A stretch of DNA of 64,000 nt, from the NCBI RefSeq assembly GCF_007830595.1, contig NZ_VLLD01000009.1. One strand, given 5' to 3'. This DNA is from Treponema_B putidum. Lineage in GTDB: Bacteria; Spirochaetota; Spirochaetia; Treponematales; Treponemataceae. The position numbers were made by a program, and so were the translations under genes. Below, in pieces: positions 33,983 to 42,895 of this stretch. The first letter of the stretch is position 1, and each line of letters opens with the position of its first letter. The notes beneath the pieces are model-generated. The model did not search any database, was not told the origin of the DNA, and saw only the letters and a list, made by a program, of their open reading frames with translations.

Positions 33983-35227
33983 ATGAAGACATTTATGATT
34001 ATTTGGTTCGGACAATTTATTTCGATGTTAGGTTCGGCTCTTTCTGCCTTCGGACTCGGAATATGGATTTTTCAAAAAACGGGGAGTGCAGCATCCTTTG
34101 CAATGAGTGCAGTATGCACGGTATTACCGGCTTTATTGTTTGCCCCTTTTGCAGGTTCAATTGCCGATAGAAAAAAACGTAAGGCTATTATTCTTCTTAC
34201 TGACAGTATCGATGCCTTTTTAAAAATTTTAATAGTTACCCTTCTCATCTTTAACAAACTTGAACTCTGGATGGTCTACCCGTTGGTATTTATTTCAGGG
34301 ACATTGGGCACATTTCAAAATCCGGCCTTTGGCGCATCTATCCCCATGCTTGTACCTACCGATAAGCTTACACGAGCTAACGGACTTTTACAATTTTCAT
34401 CTGCAATACAAAATTTATTAGCTCCTGTTATCGCAGGCTTTTTATATCCGCTGATAGAATTAAAAGGATTATTTATCATCGACTTTGTTTCATTCTTTTT
34501 TGCTTTAGCTTCCATTGCTTTTATAAAAATACCTCAGCCATTAATTGAAAAAACAAAGGACTCTTTAGTTTTAGCGGCTCTTAAAGATCTGAAATACGCA
34601 TGGAAATATCTTATACAAAAAGAAGGCTTAATGCAGCTGATAGTTTTTTTTGCTTTTTTAAATTTTATTGCAAACCTTTCAATGATTTTGTTAGGCCCGC
34701 TTATGATGAGTGTTTACAACTCTCAAGCTTACGGTAATGTACAAGCCGGTATAGGCCTTGCCATGCTTTTAGGAGGACTTTGTTCAAGCCTCATCCCCGA
34801 TACTAAAAATAAAATAAAACGCATTCTTTTAATATTATCCTTGTGCAGCATAGGTCCTATAATTTCAGGAACAACACTCAACCGGATTATCATTACGGCC
34901 GGCTTTTTTATCTTTATGTTTCCCGTTCCCTATGTAAACACCCTCCTCATGTCTATTTTTCAAATTAAGATAGAAAGAAATGTTTTAGGACGAGTCGGAG
35001 CCCTTATGACTGCCATTTTAGCGGCAATTACACCGATTGCATATCTATGTGCAGGCCCCCTTGCCGATTATGTTTTTGAACCTCTTATGAATGAAAAAGG
35101 CAGAGGTATAGGCCTCATCTTTATTATATCTGGAATCTTGCTGATTATAAGCTGTCTTCTCATGCGTTTAAACAAAACCGTAACAAGTATCGAAAAAAGA
35201 CTGCCCGATTATGGAGACAATAAATAA
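33983..35227 (+). CDS. MFS efflux transporter (MFS_3/macrolide-efflux-like)
   Basis: The 414-residue protein has twelve predicted helices. It carries the MFS loop GSIADRKKRKAIIL between helices 2 and 3 and the GTFQNPAFGASIPMLVP segment shared with MefA/EntS-type exporters. AGGAG precedes the ATG. Its place behind an ABC-2 exporter suggests a common export or resistance role; the substrate cannot be predicted. Confidence 0.87.
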   Translation: MKTFMIIWFGQFISMLGSALSAFGLGIWIFQKTGSAASFAMSAVCTVLPALLFAPFAGSIADRKKRKAIILLTDSIDAFLKILIVTLLIFNKLELWMVYPLVFISGTLGTFQNPAFGASIPMLVPTDKLTRANGLLQFSSAIQNLLAPVIAGFLYPLIELKGLFIIDFVSFFFALASIAFIKIPQPLIEKTKDSLVLAALKDLKYAWKYLIQKEGLMQLIVFFAFLNFIANLSMILLGPLMMSVYNSQAYGNVQAGIGLAMLLGGLCSSLIPDTKNKIKRILLILSLCSIGPIISGTTLNRIIITAGFFIFMFPVPYVNTLLMSIFQIKIERNVLGRVGALMTAILAAITPIAYLCAGPLADYVFEPLMNEKGRGIGLIFIISGILLIISCLLMRLNKTVTSIEKRLPDYGDNK

Positions 35228-35347
35228 ACTTCTCTAAAATTAAAAAAAATACTTTTTAGCTGGAAAAATTTTAATACCTGTGTTACAATTATTTTATGAT
35301 CTAGTGGATAATGCTTTAGATCCAATATTTTTTATGGAGGAAATTGA

Positions 35348-36811
35348 ATGAAACGTATTAAAGTTTTTTCGGCAATGCTTATCATTTTAATGCTGATAAG
35401 CCCTGTGTTTGCCGAATCCACACCTGTTCCGGGATTGAGCTTTTTTAAACTTGACAACGGTTTGGAGCTCTTCGTACTCGAAAACCATGCAGTGCCTCTT
35501 ACCCGTATTCAGGTTACTTTTAGGTGCGGTGCCCTTACCCAAACACCGGAAACTTGCGGCATTTTCCATTTATATGAGCACATGCTCTTTAAAGGAAATA
35601 AAAAGTATCAAACAGAAACTCAATTTGCTGCAGCCATGACGGAGCTGGGTGTAGCAGGCTGGAACGGAGGAACTTCCACCGAATATGTAACCTACTACAT
35701 AACCTTACCGTCCGAAAAAACCGATAAGGGCTTGGAGTTTTGGTCTTATGCAATGCGCTATCCTCTTTTCGATAAAGAAGAACTTGAAATCGAAAAAGAT
35801 GTAGTATGCAACGAAATCAACGGAAACAGGGCTAATCCGGGAGTGCCTATTTCCGAAACTTTAACAAAAAGAATGTTTTCAAAATATCCGTGGAGGCGTG
35901 ATGTCGGAGGATATGATGAGGTCATCAGAGCTGCAACGCCCGAAATGCTTAAAGAGATGCAAAAGACTTATTATATTCCCAATAATGCGGCAATCTTTGT
36001 TGCAGGTGATGTAAATCCTAAAGATGTTTACGATGAAGTAAAAAAATACTACGGCGATTGGGAAAGAGGTAAAGACCCTTGGAATCCCATGCCTGATCCT
36101 CAAGCTTTCCCTGCTATAAAAGAACCGCTTTATCTCGTATATCCGGATCCCAGTTTCTATAAAGGTATGGTTGTTTTTTATATGTACATGAGGGGACCGG
36201 ATGTAGTTAGGGAACCCAAACCGACTTATGCAGCCGATATTTGGGGCTCGCTCTATGGGCTGCCGGCAGGTAAATTTAAAAAGAATATCTTTGAAGCCGT
36301 TCCAAGTCTTTATGAAAAAGATCAGACTTGGGCAAATTATTATACCCAAAGGGATGGAGGTCAAATCAGCTTCGGCACAGTAGCCTTTGTTGATCTTTCA
36401 AGTCCGACGGGAAAACGTGCTAAAGATTTTCAAAAAGCAATCTATGCCGAAATCGAAAAAACAAAGAATGATGCCGCCTATTTTGAAAAAAAAGAATTTG
36501 AAATTGTAAAAAGCCAATTAGAAGACGCTGAAATTTTAAACTTGGAAAAACCGGATGACTTTGTTGAAACTCTATCTTTTTGGTGGTCATCAGCCTCTGC
36601 CGATTATTTTTTCAATTATCTTAAAAATATGAATAAAGTAACGAAGGCCGACATCGATTCATTTTTACAAAAATATATTTTGGAAAATCAGCCGATTATC
36701 ATTGTAAGAATGAATACCGAAGACTACAAAAACGAAATAGAAGCATTTAAACAAGAAAATTTTGATCTTATAACCAGAGAAAATTGCTTTTGGTGGGGAG
36801 ATAAAAAATGA
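35348..36811 (+). CDS. M16 zinc protease, active subunit
   Basis: The 487-residue protein has a Sec signal peptide (ending SPVFA-E near residue 22) and the inverted zinc motif HLYEH in GIFHLYEHMLFKG. The distal ligand Glu lies in DVVCNEINGNRANPG. It should act in the periplasm on peptides. GGAGG precedes the ATG. It overlaps the next gene by ATGA; that gene encodes an inactive partner, the usual two-chain M16B arrangement. Confidence 0.92.
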   Translation: MKRIKVFSAMLIILMLISPVFAESTPVPGLSFFKLDNGLELFVLENHAVPLTRIQVTFRCGALTQTPETCGIFHLYEHMLFKGNKKYQTETQFAAAMTELGVAGWNGGTSTEYVTYYITLPSEKTDKGLEFWSYAMRYPLFDKEELEIEKDVVCNEINGNRANPGVPISETLTKRMFSKYPWRRDVGGYDEVIRAATPEMLKEMQKTYYIPNNAAIFVAGDVNPKDVYDEVKKYYGDWERGKDPWNPMPDPQAFPAIKEPLYLVYPDPSFYKGMVVFYMYMRGPDVVREPKPTYAADIWGSLYGLPAGKFKKNIFEAVPSLYEKDQTWANYYTQRDGGQISFGTVAFVDLSSPTGKRAKDFQKAIYAEIEKTKNDAAYFEKKEFEIVKSQLEDAEILNLEKPDDFVETLSFWWSSASADYFFNYLKNMNKVTKADIDSFLQKYILENQPIIIVRMNTEDYKNEIEAFKQENFDLITRENCFWWGDKK

Positions 36812-38280
36812 AAAAAAAGATATTTATTACACTATGTATAATTGTATTGTTGTTTTCATGTAAAACAACTCCGCCTGCTCCGAAGATTGAGGGACTTGAA
36901 ACTGCAAGCAGTTTTATGAAGTCCAATGTTCCCTTGATAAGCGAATACAGCTTGGATAACGGTATCAAGGTAATTGTAAAAAAACAGGATACCAATAGAA
37001 TCTTCACGCTGAACGTTGTTTACTCAGGCGGACTTGCCCTTATTCCGGAAGGAAAAGACGGTTTGGAATCCCTAACCTTGAGTATGATGCTTCGGGGCTC
37101 AAAAAAATATTCTTATGAAGACATAAAAAAAATATCTTCAGAAAACTCAAGTGCTATGAGCGCAAATACAGGTATAGATCTTTCATGGCTCAATTTAACA
37201 ACAATAGATAAATATTGGAATCAAATGCTCGATGTTTTTACCGATTCGATTATGAATCCCGTCTTTGATGAAAAAGAATTAGAGCTTGTAAAGAAAGCGG
37301 CTTTGATGGATATTAAAAAAAGAATGAGCGATCCTTATGATTTTACCGTAACAAAGCTTCACGAAAAAACTTTTAAGGGTCATCCTTATTCTATCGAAAA
37401 GGACGGAACGGAAAGCTCCGTTTCGGCTATGAAAATCGAAGACTTAAAGCAATGGTATACAGAAAAACTTACAGCCGACAGAATGTTCATCGTTGCAGTC
37501 GGAAACTTTAAGCCCTCAAGCCTAATTGCACAATTAAATAAAACCATAGGCAAAATTCCTGTAAAGCAAAATGAGATACCTGAAGTAAAAAAGCTTGACA
37601 TAAAACAAAATCTTTTTACGGAAGCCTTTGAGGAGTCTAAGGGGATTGCTTACATAAGAGGCGACTATATAATTCCGCCCGTACAATCAAAAGATTTTAC
37701 AACATTAAGATTTACTTACACAATCTTAAACGAACTTCTTTTTGAAATTGTAAGAACCCAAAATGCAGCCTGCTATTCGGTATGGACAAACGCACACGGA
37801 TTTAATTCAACTTACGGCTCCCTTGTTGTCTTTAAATCGGATAAACCTACAAAAGCAAAGACAACCTTTGATGAAGCGATTGCAGTATTAGCTTCAGGAC
37901 AAACAATTAATCTAAAGGGGCAGGGAATAAAATCAGGCGAAGGAAGCGTAACACAATCCAGCGGAAATACTTATGCACCCATTGCCGAAAACCTTGAAGC
38001 CTATAAATCCAAATTTATCAATGGTTTTTTCGGGAACCAACTTACCAATTCGGATGCAGCAGCTCAAATTATGTACAGCCAAGCTTATTATGGAAATCCT
38101 TATGAATATTTAAAAATGATAGACAATATAAATGCAATTACATCTGAGGATATAATAAGGGTTACAAATGATTATATAGTAAACGGAAAGGTTAGCTGGA
38201 TGGTAGTTGCCGATAAAGAAACATTGTCAAAACTGGATAAATCCAAGTTTATGAAATTTACCGGGAACATAAAAAAATAA
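36808..38280 (+). CDS. M16 protease-like lipoprotein, inactive partner subunit
   Basis: The 490-residue protein starts with a lipoprotein signal (LCIIVLLFSC, Cys near 16). The position of the zinc motif reads ESLTLSMMLRG, so both His are lost. The Arg/Tyr substrate-binding pair of inactive M16 chains is kept (IVRTQNAACYSV). It probably anchors the active subunit to the membrane and helps to hold the substrate. It ends at a clear terminator. Confidence 0.9.
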   Translation: MKKKIFITLCIIVLLFSCKTTPPAPKIEGLETASSFMKSNVPLISEYSLDNGIKVIVKKQDTNRIFTLNVVYSGGLALIPEGKDGLESLTLSMMLRGSKKYSYEDIKKISSENSSAMSANTGIDLSWLNLTTIDKYWNQMLDVFTDSIMNPVFDEKELELVKKAALMDIKKRMSDPYDFTVTKLHEKTFKGHPYSIEKDGTESSVSAMKIEDLKQWYTEKLTADRMFIVAVGNFKPSSLIAQLNKTIGKIPVKQNEIPEVKKLDIKQNLFTEAFEESKGIAYIRGDYIIPPVQSKDFTTLRFTYTILNELLFEIVRTQNAACYSVWTNAHGFNSTYGSLVVFKSDKPTKAKTTFDEAIAVLASGQTINLKGQGIKSGEGSVTQSSGNTYAPIAENLEAYKSKFINGFFGNQLTNSDAAAQIMYSQAYYGNPYEYLKMIDNINAITSEDIIRVTNDYIVNGKVSWMVVADKETLSKLDKSKFMKFTGNIKK

Positions 38281-38322
38281 AAACGTTAAGGTAATCCAAA
38301 AACCTTAATTCAAAATTAAAAG

Positions 38323-38370
38323 TCGAGACCGATTAAAAGATTAAAAATCTTTATCGGTCTTGATTTTTAA
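38323..38370 (+). terminator. Terminator of the M16 protease operon
   Basis: A long hairpin with outer stem AGACCGAT/ATCGGTCT and inner GATT/AATC plus one or two bulged bases is followed by TTTTTAA. Its 3' edge overlaps the -35 of the cbiK promoter. Confidence 0.8.
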
Positions 38371-38390
38371 TATCCTTAGTATTATACTAA
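38360..38390 (+). promoter_or_regulatory. cbiK promoter with palindromic operator over the -10
   Basis: TTGATT (38360-38365), 17 bp, TATACT (38383-38388). The -10 lies inside the perfect palindrome TTAGTATTATACTAA (38376-38390), a likely repressor site. Confidence 0.6.
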
Positions 38391-38434
38391 ACGATAACAA
38401 ATTAATTTACAAATAAAATAAATAAGGAAAGAAA

Positions 38435-39190
38435 ATGAAAAAGGCCATCGTAATTGCAAGTTTTGGAACAAGCTATACCGAAACAAGAAAAAAAACTATA
38501 GACGTTATCGAAAAAGAAATCAAAGAGAATTTTAAAGATTATGAAATTTTTCACACCTATACATCCCGCATGGTAAGAGGAATTTTAAAAAAGAGGGATT
38601 CTATAAATATTCCATCTCCTAAAGAACTCATAGATAATTTAAAGGAGCAAGGTTTTTCTGAAATTTACATACAGCCTACCCATATAATCCCCGGAGAAGA
38701 ATATGAAAAACTTTTATTTGAAAATACGGTTCTAGGGCTTCCCCTACTCCACGAAAAAGCAAACTTGGATGAAATTATAAAAGATCTTGAGTTAAAAAAG
38801 CCCCAAGATGATACGGCAATAGTTTTTATGGGACATGGTTCTTCACATGAGGCAGATAAATTCTACGAGATCATGCAAAATAAACTCAATTCGCAAGGTC
38901 TTGAAAATGTCTTGATAGGAACAGTTGAAGGCTCCGTAGAACTAAAAGATATCTTGCCTATTCTTGCCGAACGCAAAATAAAAAAAATTGAACTTTACCC
39001 GTTTATGATGGTTGCAGGCGACCATGCACATAACGATATGGCAGGAGATGAAGAAGACAGCTGGTACACCATTTTAAAAAATGAAGGCTACGAAGTTAAT
39101 GCAAATCTAAAAGGTCTAGGCGAATATCCCATGATCCGTAAAATTATTTATAAATCTTTAGAAAATACAATAAATCTAAACCGAGGTTAA
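38435..39190 (+). CDS. cbiK: Sirohydrochlorin cobaltochelatase
   Basis: The 251-residue protein is a full-length CbiK of the anaerobic cobalamin pathway, inserting Co2+ into sirohydrochlorin. The start IVIASFGTSYTETRKKTI and the metal-site blocks QPTHIIPGEEYE, FMGHGSSHEADKFY and VAGDHAHNDMAGDEEDSW are characteristic. No signal peptide, so it is cytosolic. It has an AAGGA site and its own promoter, and is followed after one base by cbiL. Confidence 0.95.
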   Translation: MKKAIVIASFGTSYTETRKKTIDVIEKEIKENFKDYEIFHTYTSRMVRGILKKRDSINIPSPKELIDNLKEQGFSEIYIQPTHIIPGEEYEKLLFENTVLGLPLLHEKANLDEIIKDLELKKPQDDTAIVFMGHGSSHEADKFYEIMQNKLNSQGLENVLIGTVEGSVELKDILPILAERKIKKIELYPFMMVAGDHAHNDMAGDEEDSWYTILKNEGYEVNANLKGLGEYPMIRKIIYKSLENTINLNRG

Positions 39191-39191
39191 A

Positions 39192-39860
39192 ATGAAAAAT
39201 ATTTTTGCCGTAGGAACAGGACCCGGAGCCCCTGAATATCTTACATTACAGGCAGTAAAAACTCTTGAAAATGCAGACCTCATTTTTGCTTCTAACAACA
39301 AGGGAAAGAATATGGCCTTAGATACGGTAAAAGATTTTATAAAGAGTAAAAAAGTTTTGCTTCTTGATTTTCCTATGGGCTTTGTATCTGAAGAAGATTA
39401 TAAAATTCAAGCTGAAAACATAATAGAAAAAACAAAAGAAAATTCTAACACTGTTATTTTAACTATAGGCGATCCTACGATATACAGTACCTTTATTTAC
39501 ATGATGCCCTATTTTAAAATACCCGAAATCAATTTACAAATTATTTCAGGAATTCCTTCTGCAGTGGCTGCTGCAGGAAGAGCACAAATTCCTCTTGCGG
39601 AAAAAGGCGAGGTACTTACAATCACCGATCATTTAAATGAAAAAATTTTAAATTCATCTTCATCTATTGCTCTTTTAAAAACATTCAAACAAAAAAATCT
39701 TATAATAAAAGAATTTGAAAAAAAAGGTTTTGACTATGTTTACATAAAAAGGGCAACAATGGAACATGAATCAATCCTCTTCAAAGATAAAAAAGAAAAA
39801 ATTTTAGAAGATGAAGATTATATATCCTTAATCATTGCCCGCAAACAAAAAGGAATATAG
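39192..39860 (+). CDS. cbiL: Cobalt-precorrin-2 C20-methyltransferase
   Basis: The 222-residue SAM-dependent methyltransferase has the tetrapyrrole-methylase blocks VGTGPGAPEYLTLQAVKTL, TIGDPTIYSTF and SGIPSAVAAAGRAQIPLAEKGE. It acts directly after CbiK. GAGGT precedes the ATG, and only one base separates the genes. The family identity is firm; C20 specificity rests on these motifs and the context. Confidence 0.9.
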   Translation: MKNIFAVGTGPGAPEYLTLQAVKTLENADLIFASNNKGKNMALDTVKDFIKSKKVLLLDFPMGFVSEEDYKIQAENIIEKTKENSNTVILTIGDPTIYSTFIYMMPYFKIPEINLQIISGIPSAVAAAGRAQIPLAEKGEVLTITDHLNEKILNSSSSIALLKTFKQKNLIIKEFEKKGFDYVYIKRATMEHESILFKDKKEKILEDEDYISLIIARKQKGI

Positions 39861-39863
39861 AAG

Positions 39864-41153
39864 ATGAAAGGCATAATGATATCTGCACCGAACAGCAATT
39901 CGGGGAAAACGGTAATTACAGCAGCTCTTCTTTATTCTTTAAAAAAAGAAGGCTTTGATATTGCGGCTTTTAAAACAGGTCCCGATCAGGTTGACCGTAA
40001 AATACTGGAAATTATCTCAGGCAAAAGAGCCGGAAATCTCGACCCCTTTATGATGGGACAAAAAGGTATGGAGTTTTCACTTAATATTTCCAATTCGGAA
40101 TACGCCCTTATTGAGGGAGTAATGGGTTGCTTTGACGGAATGGGAGCTACCTCAGAAAATTCTTCCTTTGACACGGCAGAAAAAATCGGGAGCGATATTG
40201 TATTGGTTTACTCGCCGCAGGGCGAAATGTTTACGCTTATTCCAAAACTCAAAGGAATGATTGAATTTTCAAAAAACAGAATAAAAGGAATTATACTTAA
40301 TAAGCTAAATCCTAAACTTTTTCCACTTTATAAAAAAATGATTGAGGATAATCTTAAACTGCAAGTCTTAGGTTTTTTTCCTAAAGTTTCCGAGTTTGAA
40401 ATTAAGGAATCAAATCTGGGGCTGGACATAGACGACAGGTTAAAGGAAGAACACTTTTTAGATGTTCTATATAAAATCGTAAAAGAAAATATAGATATAA
40501 AAAATTTTTTAAATTTATTTAAGCCCCTTAAAACAGGCAGCAAGGTAGAAATAAAAAAAACAAAAATGCGTACATCCATTGCAATGGATGAAGCCTTTAA
40601 TTTATATTATTCCGAAAATTTATTTTTACTTGAAAACAGCACGGAGGTGAGTTATTTTTCTCCGCTTAAAGATAGTAAACTGCCGGACTGCGACTTTCTA
40701 TATTTCGGAAACGGCCAAATAAATAAATATAAAGAAGCCCTTTCTCAAAATATTAAAATGAAAACTGCAATAAAAAAATTCGCCGAAGCCGGCGGAAAAA
40801 TCCTAGCTGAAGGCGAAGGTCTTTCCTATCTTTTTGAACAGCTTAACGGTTTTAAAATGTGCGGAATTTTTCAAGGTTCCGTTGAGAGCACAAGCACTCT
40901 GCAAAATTTCGGATATAAACAGCTTGAATTTATGCAAGACTGCATTTTAGGAAAAAAAGGAACAATCTTAAATGCCGCCGAATATCATAAATCAAAAGCA
41001 TCAACTGAAATTCCGCCCATTTTCACAGTTAAAAAACCTTACTCAACTTTGAGTTTTAAAGATGCTTATGTATACAAAAATTGTCTAGGTCTTTTTCAAA
41101 ACATTAATTTTACCTATAGCCTTGAAAATTTTTATAATTTAATAAAAATTTAA
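39864..41153 (+). CDS. cbiA: Cobyrinate a,c-diamide synthase homolog lacking the glutaminase triad
   Basis: The 429-residue protein has the CbiA ATP domain (APNSNSGKTVITAAL, FKTGPDQVD, NLDPFMM, EGVMGCFDGMG). Its C-terminal domain aligns with the class I glutaminase domain, but the nucleophile motif ECGG reads E316-G-E-G and the C-terminal His-x-His region reads NINF. It should not hydrolyse glutamine and may use free ammonia or a separate amidase. Last gene of the cbi operon; the next gene has its own leader. Confidence 0.88.
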   Translation: MKGIMISAPNSNSGKTVITAALLYSLKKEGFDIAAFKTGPDQVDRKILEIISGKRAGNLDPFMMGQKGMEFSLNISNSEYALIEGVMGCFDGMGATSENSSFDTAEKIGSDIVLVYSPQGEMFTLIPKLKGMIEFSKNRIKGIILNKLNPKLFPLYKKMIEDNLKLQVLGFFPKVSEFEIKESNLGLDIDDRLKEEHFLDVLYKIVKENIDIKNFLNLFKPLKTGSKVEIKKTKMRTSIAMDEAFNLYYSENLFLLENSTEVSYFSPLKDSKLPDCDFLYFGNGQINKYKEALSQNIKMKTAIKKFAEAGGKILAEGEGLSYLFEQLNGFKMCGIFQGSVESTSTLQNFGYKQLEFMQDCILGKKGTILNAAEYHKSKASTEIPPIFTVKKPYSTLSFKDAYVYKNCLGLFQNINFTYSLENFYNLIKI

Positions 41154-41288
41154 ATTGTAAGTTTTATTTTTCTAAAAAAATATATTGACACACTATTATA
41201 AAAGTGCAGAGGAGGCTAGAATATAATTTCATAAATTGTTATAATGATAAAGTAATAGTATAAAACACATTTTTATGGGAGTTATAGT
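41154..41288 (+). other. Leader region of glyA
   Basis: This 135-bp stretch holds a TTGACA (near 41185), several TATAAT-like boxes and GGGAG before glyA. I see no fold matching a known riboswitch. Confidence 0.45.
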
Positions 41289-42809
41289 ATGAAAGAGGGT
41301 TTAAAAAAATACCTTGAAAAAGAAGGCCCAAATGCAAAGTTAGCAATGGTTGCATATTTGGCCAATTTGGATCAGGTTGCTTCTGTGTATCCTGAGATTG
41401 CATCAAGCATTGTTAAAGAAATTGAAAATCAGCGGAGTCACCTAAAACTCATTGCCAGCGAAAACTATTCTTCGTTGGCAGTTCAGTCCGCTATGGGTAA
41501 CCTGTTGACCGATAAATATGCTGAAGGCTTCCCGGAACACCGATATTACGGAGGCTGCCAAAACGTCGATGCAGTCGAAAATGCAGCCTGTGAAGAAGCA
41601 TGCAAAATTTTCGGAGCCGAACATGCCTACGTTCAGCCCCACTCCGGTGCCGATGCAAATATCGTAGCATATTGGGCTATCTTAAATGCCAAGGTTGAAG
41701 AGCCTTTTTTAAAAAAATTTGAAACGGTTGTAGATGGAAAGGTAAAAAAAATGAGCCTTGAAGGCTTGAGCCACAAGGACTGGGAAGAGCTTCGCCATTC
41801 TCTAGGAAACCAAAAACTTATGGGTTTGGACTACTATTCGGGCGGACACCTCACGCATGGGTATGTTCAAAACGTTTCTTCAAAAATGTTTAGAACATGC
41901 TCGTACACTGTCGATAAAGAAACGGGAGAGCTTAACTACGATGAAATTGAAAAACAAGCAATGCAAGAGAAGCCTCTCATTCTTTTGGCAGGTTACAGCG
42001 CATATCCGAGGAAAATAAACTTTAAACGCTTTAAAGAAATCGCCGATAAATGCGGTGCCGTATTGATGGTAGATATGGCCCACTTTGCGGGACTCGTCGC
42101 CGGAAAAGTTTTTGAAGGAGAATACAATCCGGTTCTGTGGGCGGACGTGGTTACAACTACAACTCACAAAACTCTTAGAGGCCCCCGCGGCGCCATGATT
42201 CTTTGTAAAAAAGAATTTGCAGAATTTGTAGATAAAGGCTGTCCGCTAGTAATCGGCGGTCCGCTCCCGCACGTAATGGCTGCAAAAGCCGTTGCCTTAC
42301 GCGAAGCTTCAAGCAAAGCCTATCAAGATTATGCGCACAACGTACGCGATAATGCCGCCGCTCTTGCAGAAGAATGTATGAAGCTCGGAATGAAACTGCA
42401 AACCAACGGTACCGACAATCATTTAATGTTGATTAACGTAACAAAATATGGCTTAAACGGCCGGCAAGCGGAAACTGCAATGTCAGAGTGCGGCGTAACA
42501 CTTAATAGGAACAGCCTTCCTTTCGATCCGAACGGCCCTTGGTGGACAAGCGGATTGAGGGTTGGAACTCCGGCAGTTACAACAATCGGAATGGGCAAAA
42601 CAGAAATGAAACAAATTGCTTCAATCATAGACAGGGTATTAAAGGCTTCAAAACCCGGTGTAACAAAAAGCGGAGCCCCCAGCAAGGCTAATGTTGTGGT
42701 TGACCCTGCCGTAAAAGCGGAAATTCAAAAGGAAGTTGATGCGCTCTTACACAAATTTGTTCTTTATCCTGAATTGGACTTAGACTATTTAAAGAGTATC
42801 TATTGTTAA
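41289..42809 (+). CDS. glyA: Serine hydroxymethyltransferase
   Basis: The 506-residue PLP enzyme converts serine and tetrahydrofolate to glycine and methylene-THF in the cytosol. The PLP-lysine motif TTTTHKTLRGPRGAMI is intact, as are LIASENYSS, DKYAEGFPEHRYYGG and DMAHFAGLVAG. It is about 85 residues longer than the E. coli enzyme, with an N-terminal extension and an insertion (about 140-180), as seen in some spirochaete and chlamydial forms. Transcription ends at the terminator at 42836. Confidence 0.96.
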   Translation: MKEGLKKYLEKEGPNAKLAMVAYLANLDQVASVYPEIASSIVKEIENQRSHLKLIASENYSSLAVQSAMGNLLTDKYAEGFPEHRYYGGCQNVDAVENAACEEACKIFGAEHAYVQPHSGADANIVAYWAILNAKVEEPFLKKFETVVDGKVKKMSLEGLSHKDWEELRHSLGNQKLMGLDYYSGGHLTHGYVQNVSSKMFRTCSYTVDKETGELNYDEIEKQAMQEKPLILLAGYSAYPRKINFKRFKEIADKCGAVLMVDMAHFAGLVAGKVFEGEYNPVLWADVVTTTTHKTLRGPRGAMILCKKEFAEFVDKGCPLVIGGPLPHVMAAKAVALREASSKAYQDYAHNVRDNAAALAEECMKLGMKLQTNGTDNHLMLINVTKYGLNGRQAETAMSECGVTLNRNSLPFDPNGPWWTSGLRVGTPAVTTIGMGKTEMKQIASIIDRVLKASKPGVTKSGAPSKANVVVDPAVKAEIQKEVDALLHKFVLYPELDLDYLKSIYC

Positions 42810-42835
42810 AGAAAATTTTCTTATAATTGAAATAG

Positions 42836-42880
42836 GGGGCTCCTAACGGCTTTTGCTTTGTATCGGATGCCCCTTTTTTT
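42836..42880 (+). terminator. Terminator of glyA
   Basis: GGGGC-TCC pairs with GGA-(T)-GCCCC across a ~21-nt loop and is followed by seven T. Confidence 0.75.
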
Positions 42881-42895
42881 ATTGACTGAAATGAT

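Noticed and set aside
38281..38434. Possible cobalamin riboswitch before cbiK
   Set aside because: The gap is filled by a terminator, a promoter with palindrome and a ribosome site; no B12-box-like core or space for a ~200-nt riboswitch is present.
41154..41288. Possible glycine or folate riboswitch before glyA
   Set aside because: I found no tandem glycine aptamer or THF-type core; only A/T-rich promoter-like sequence is visible.
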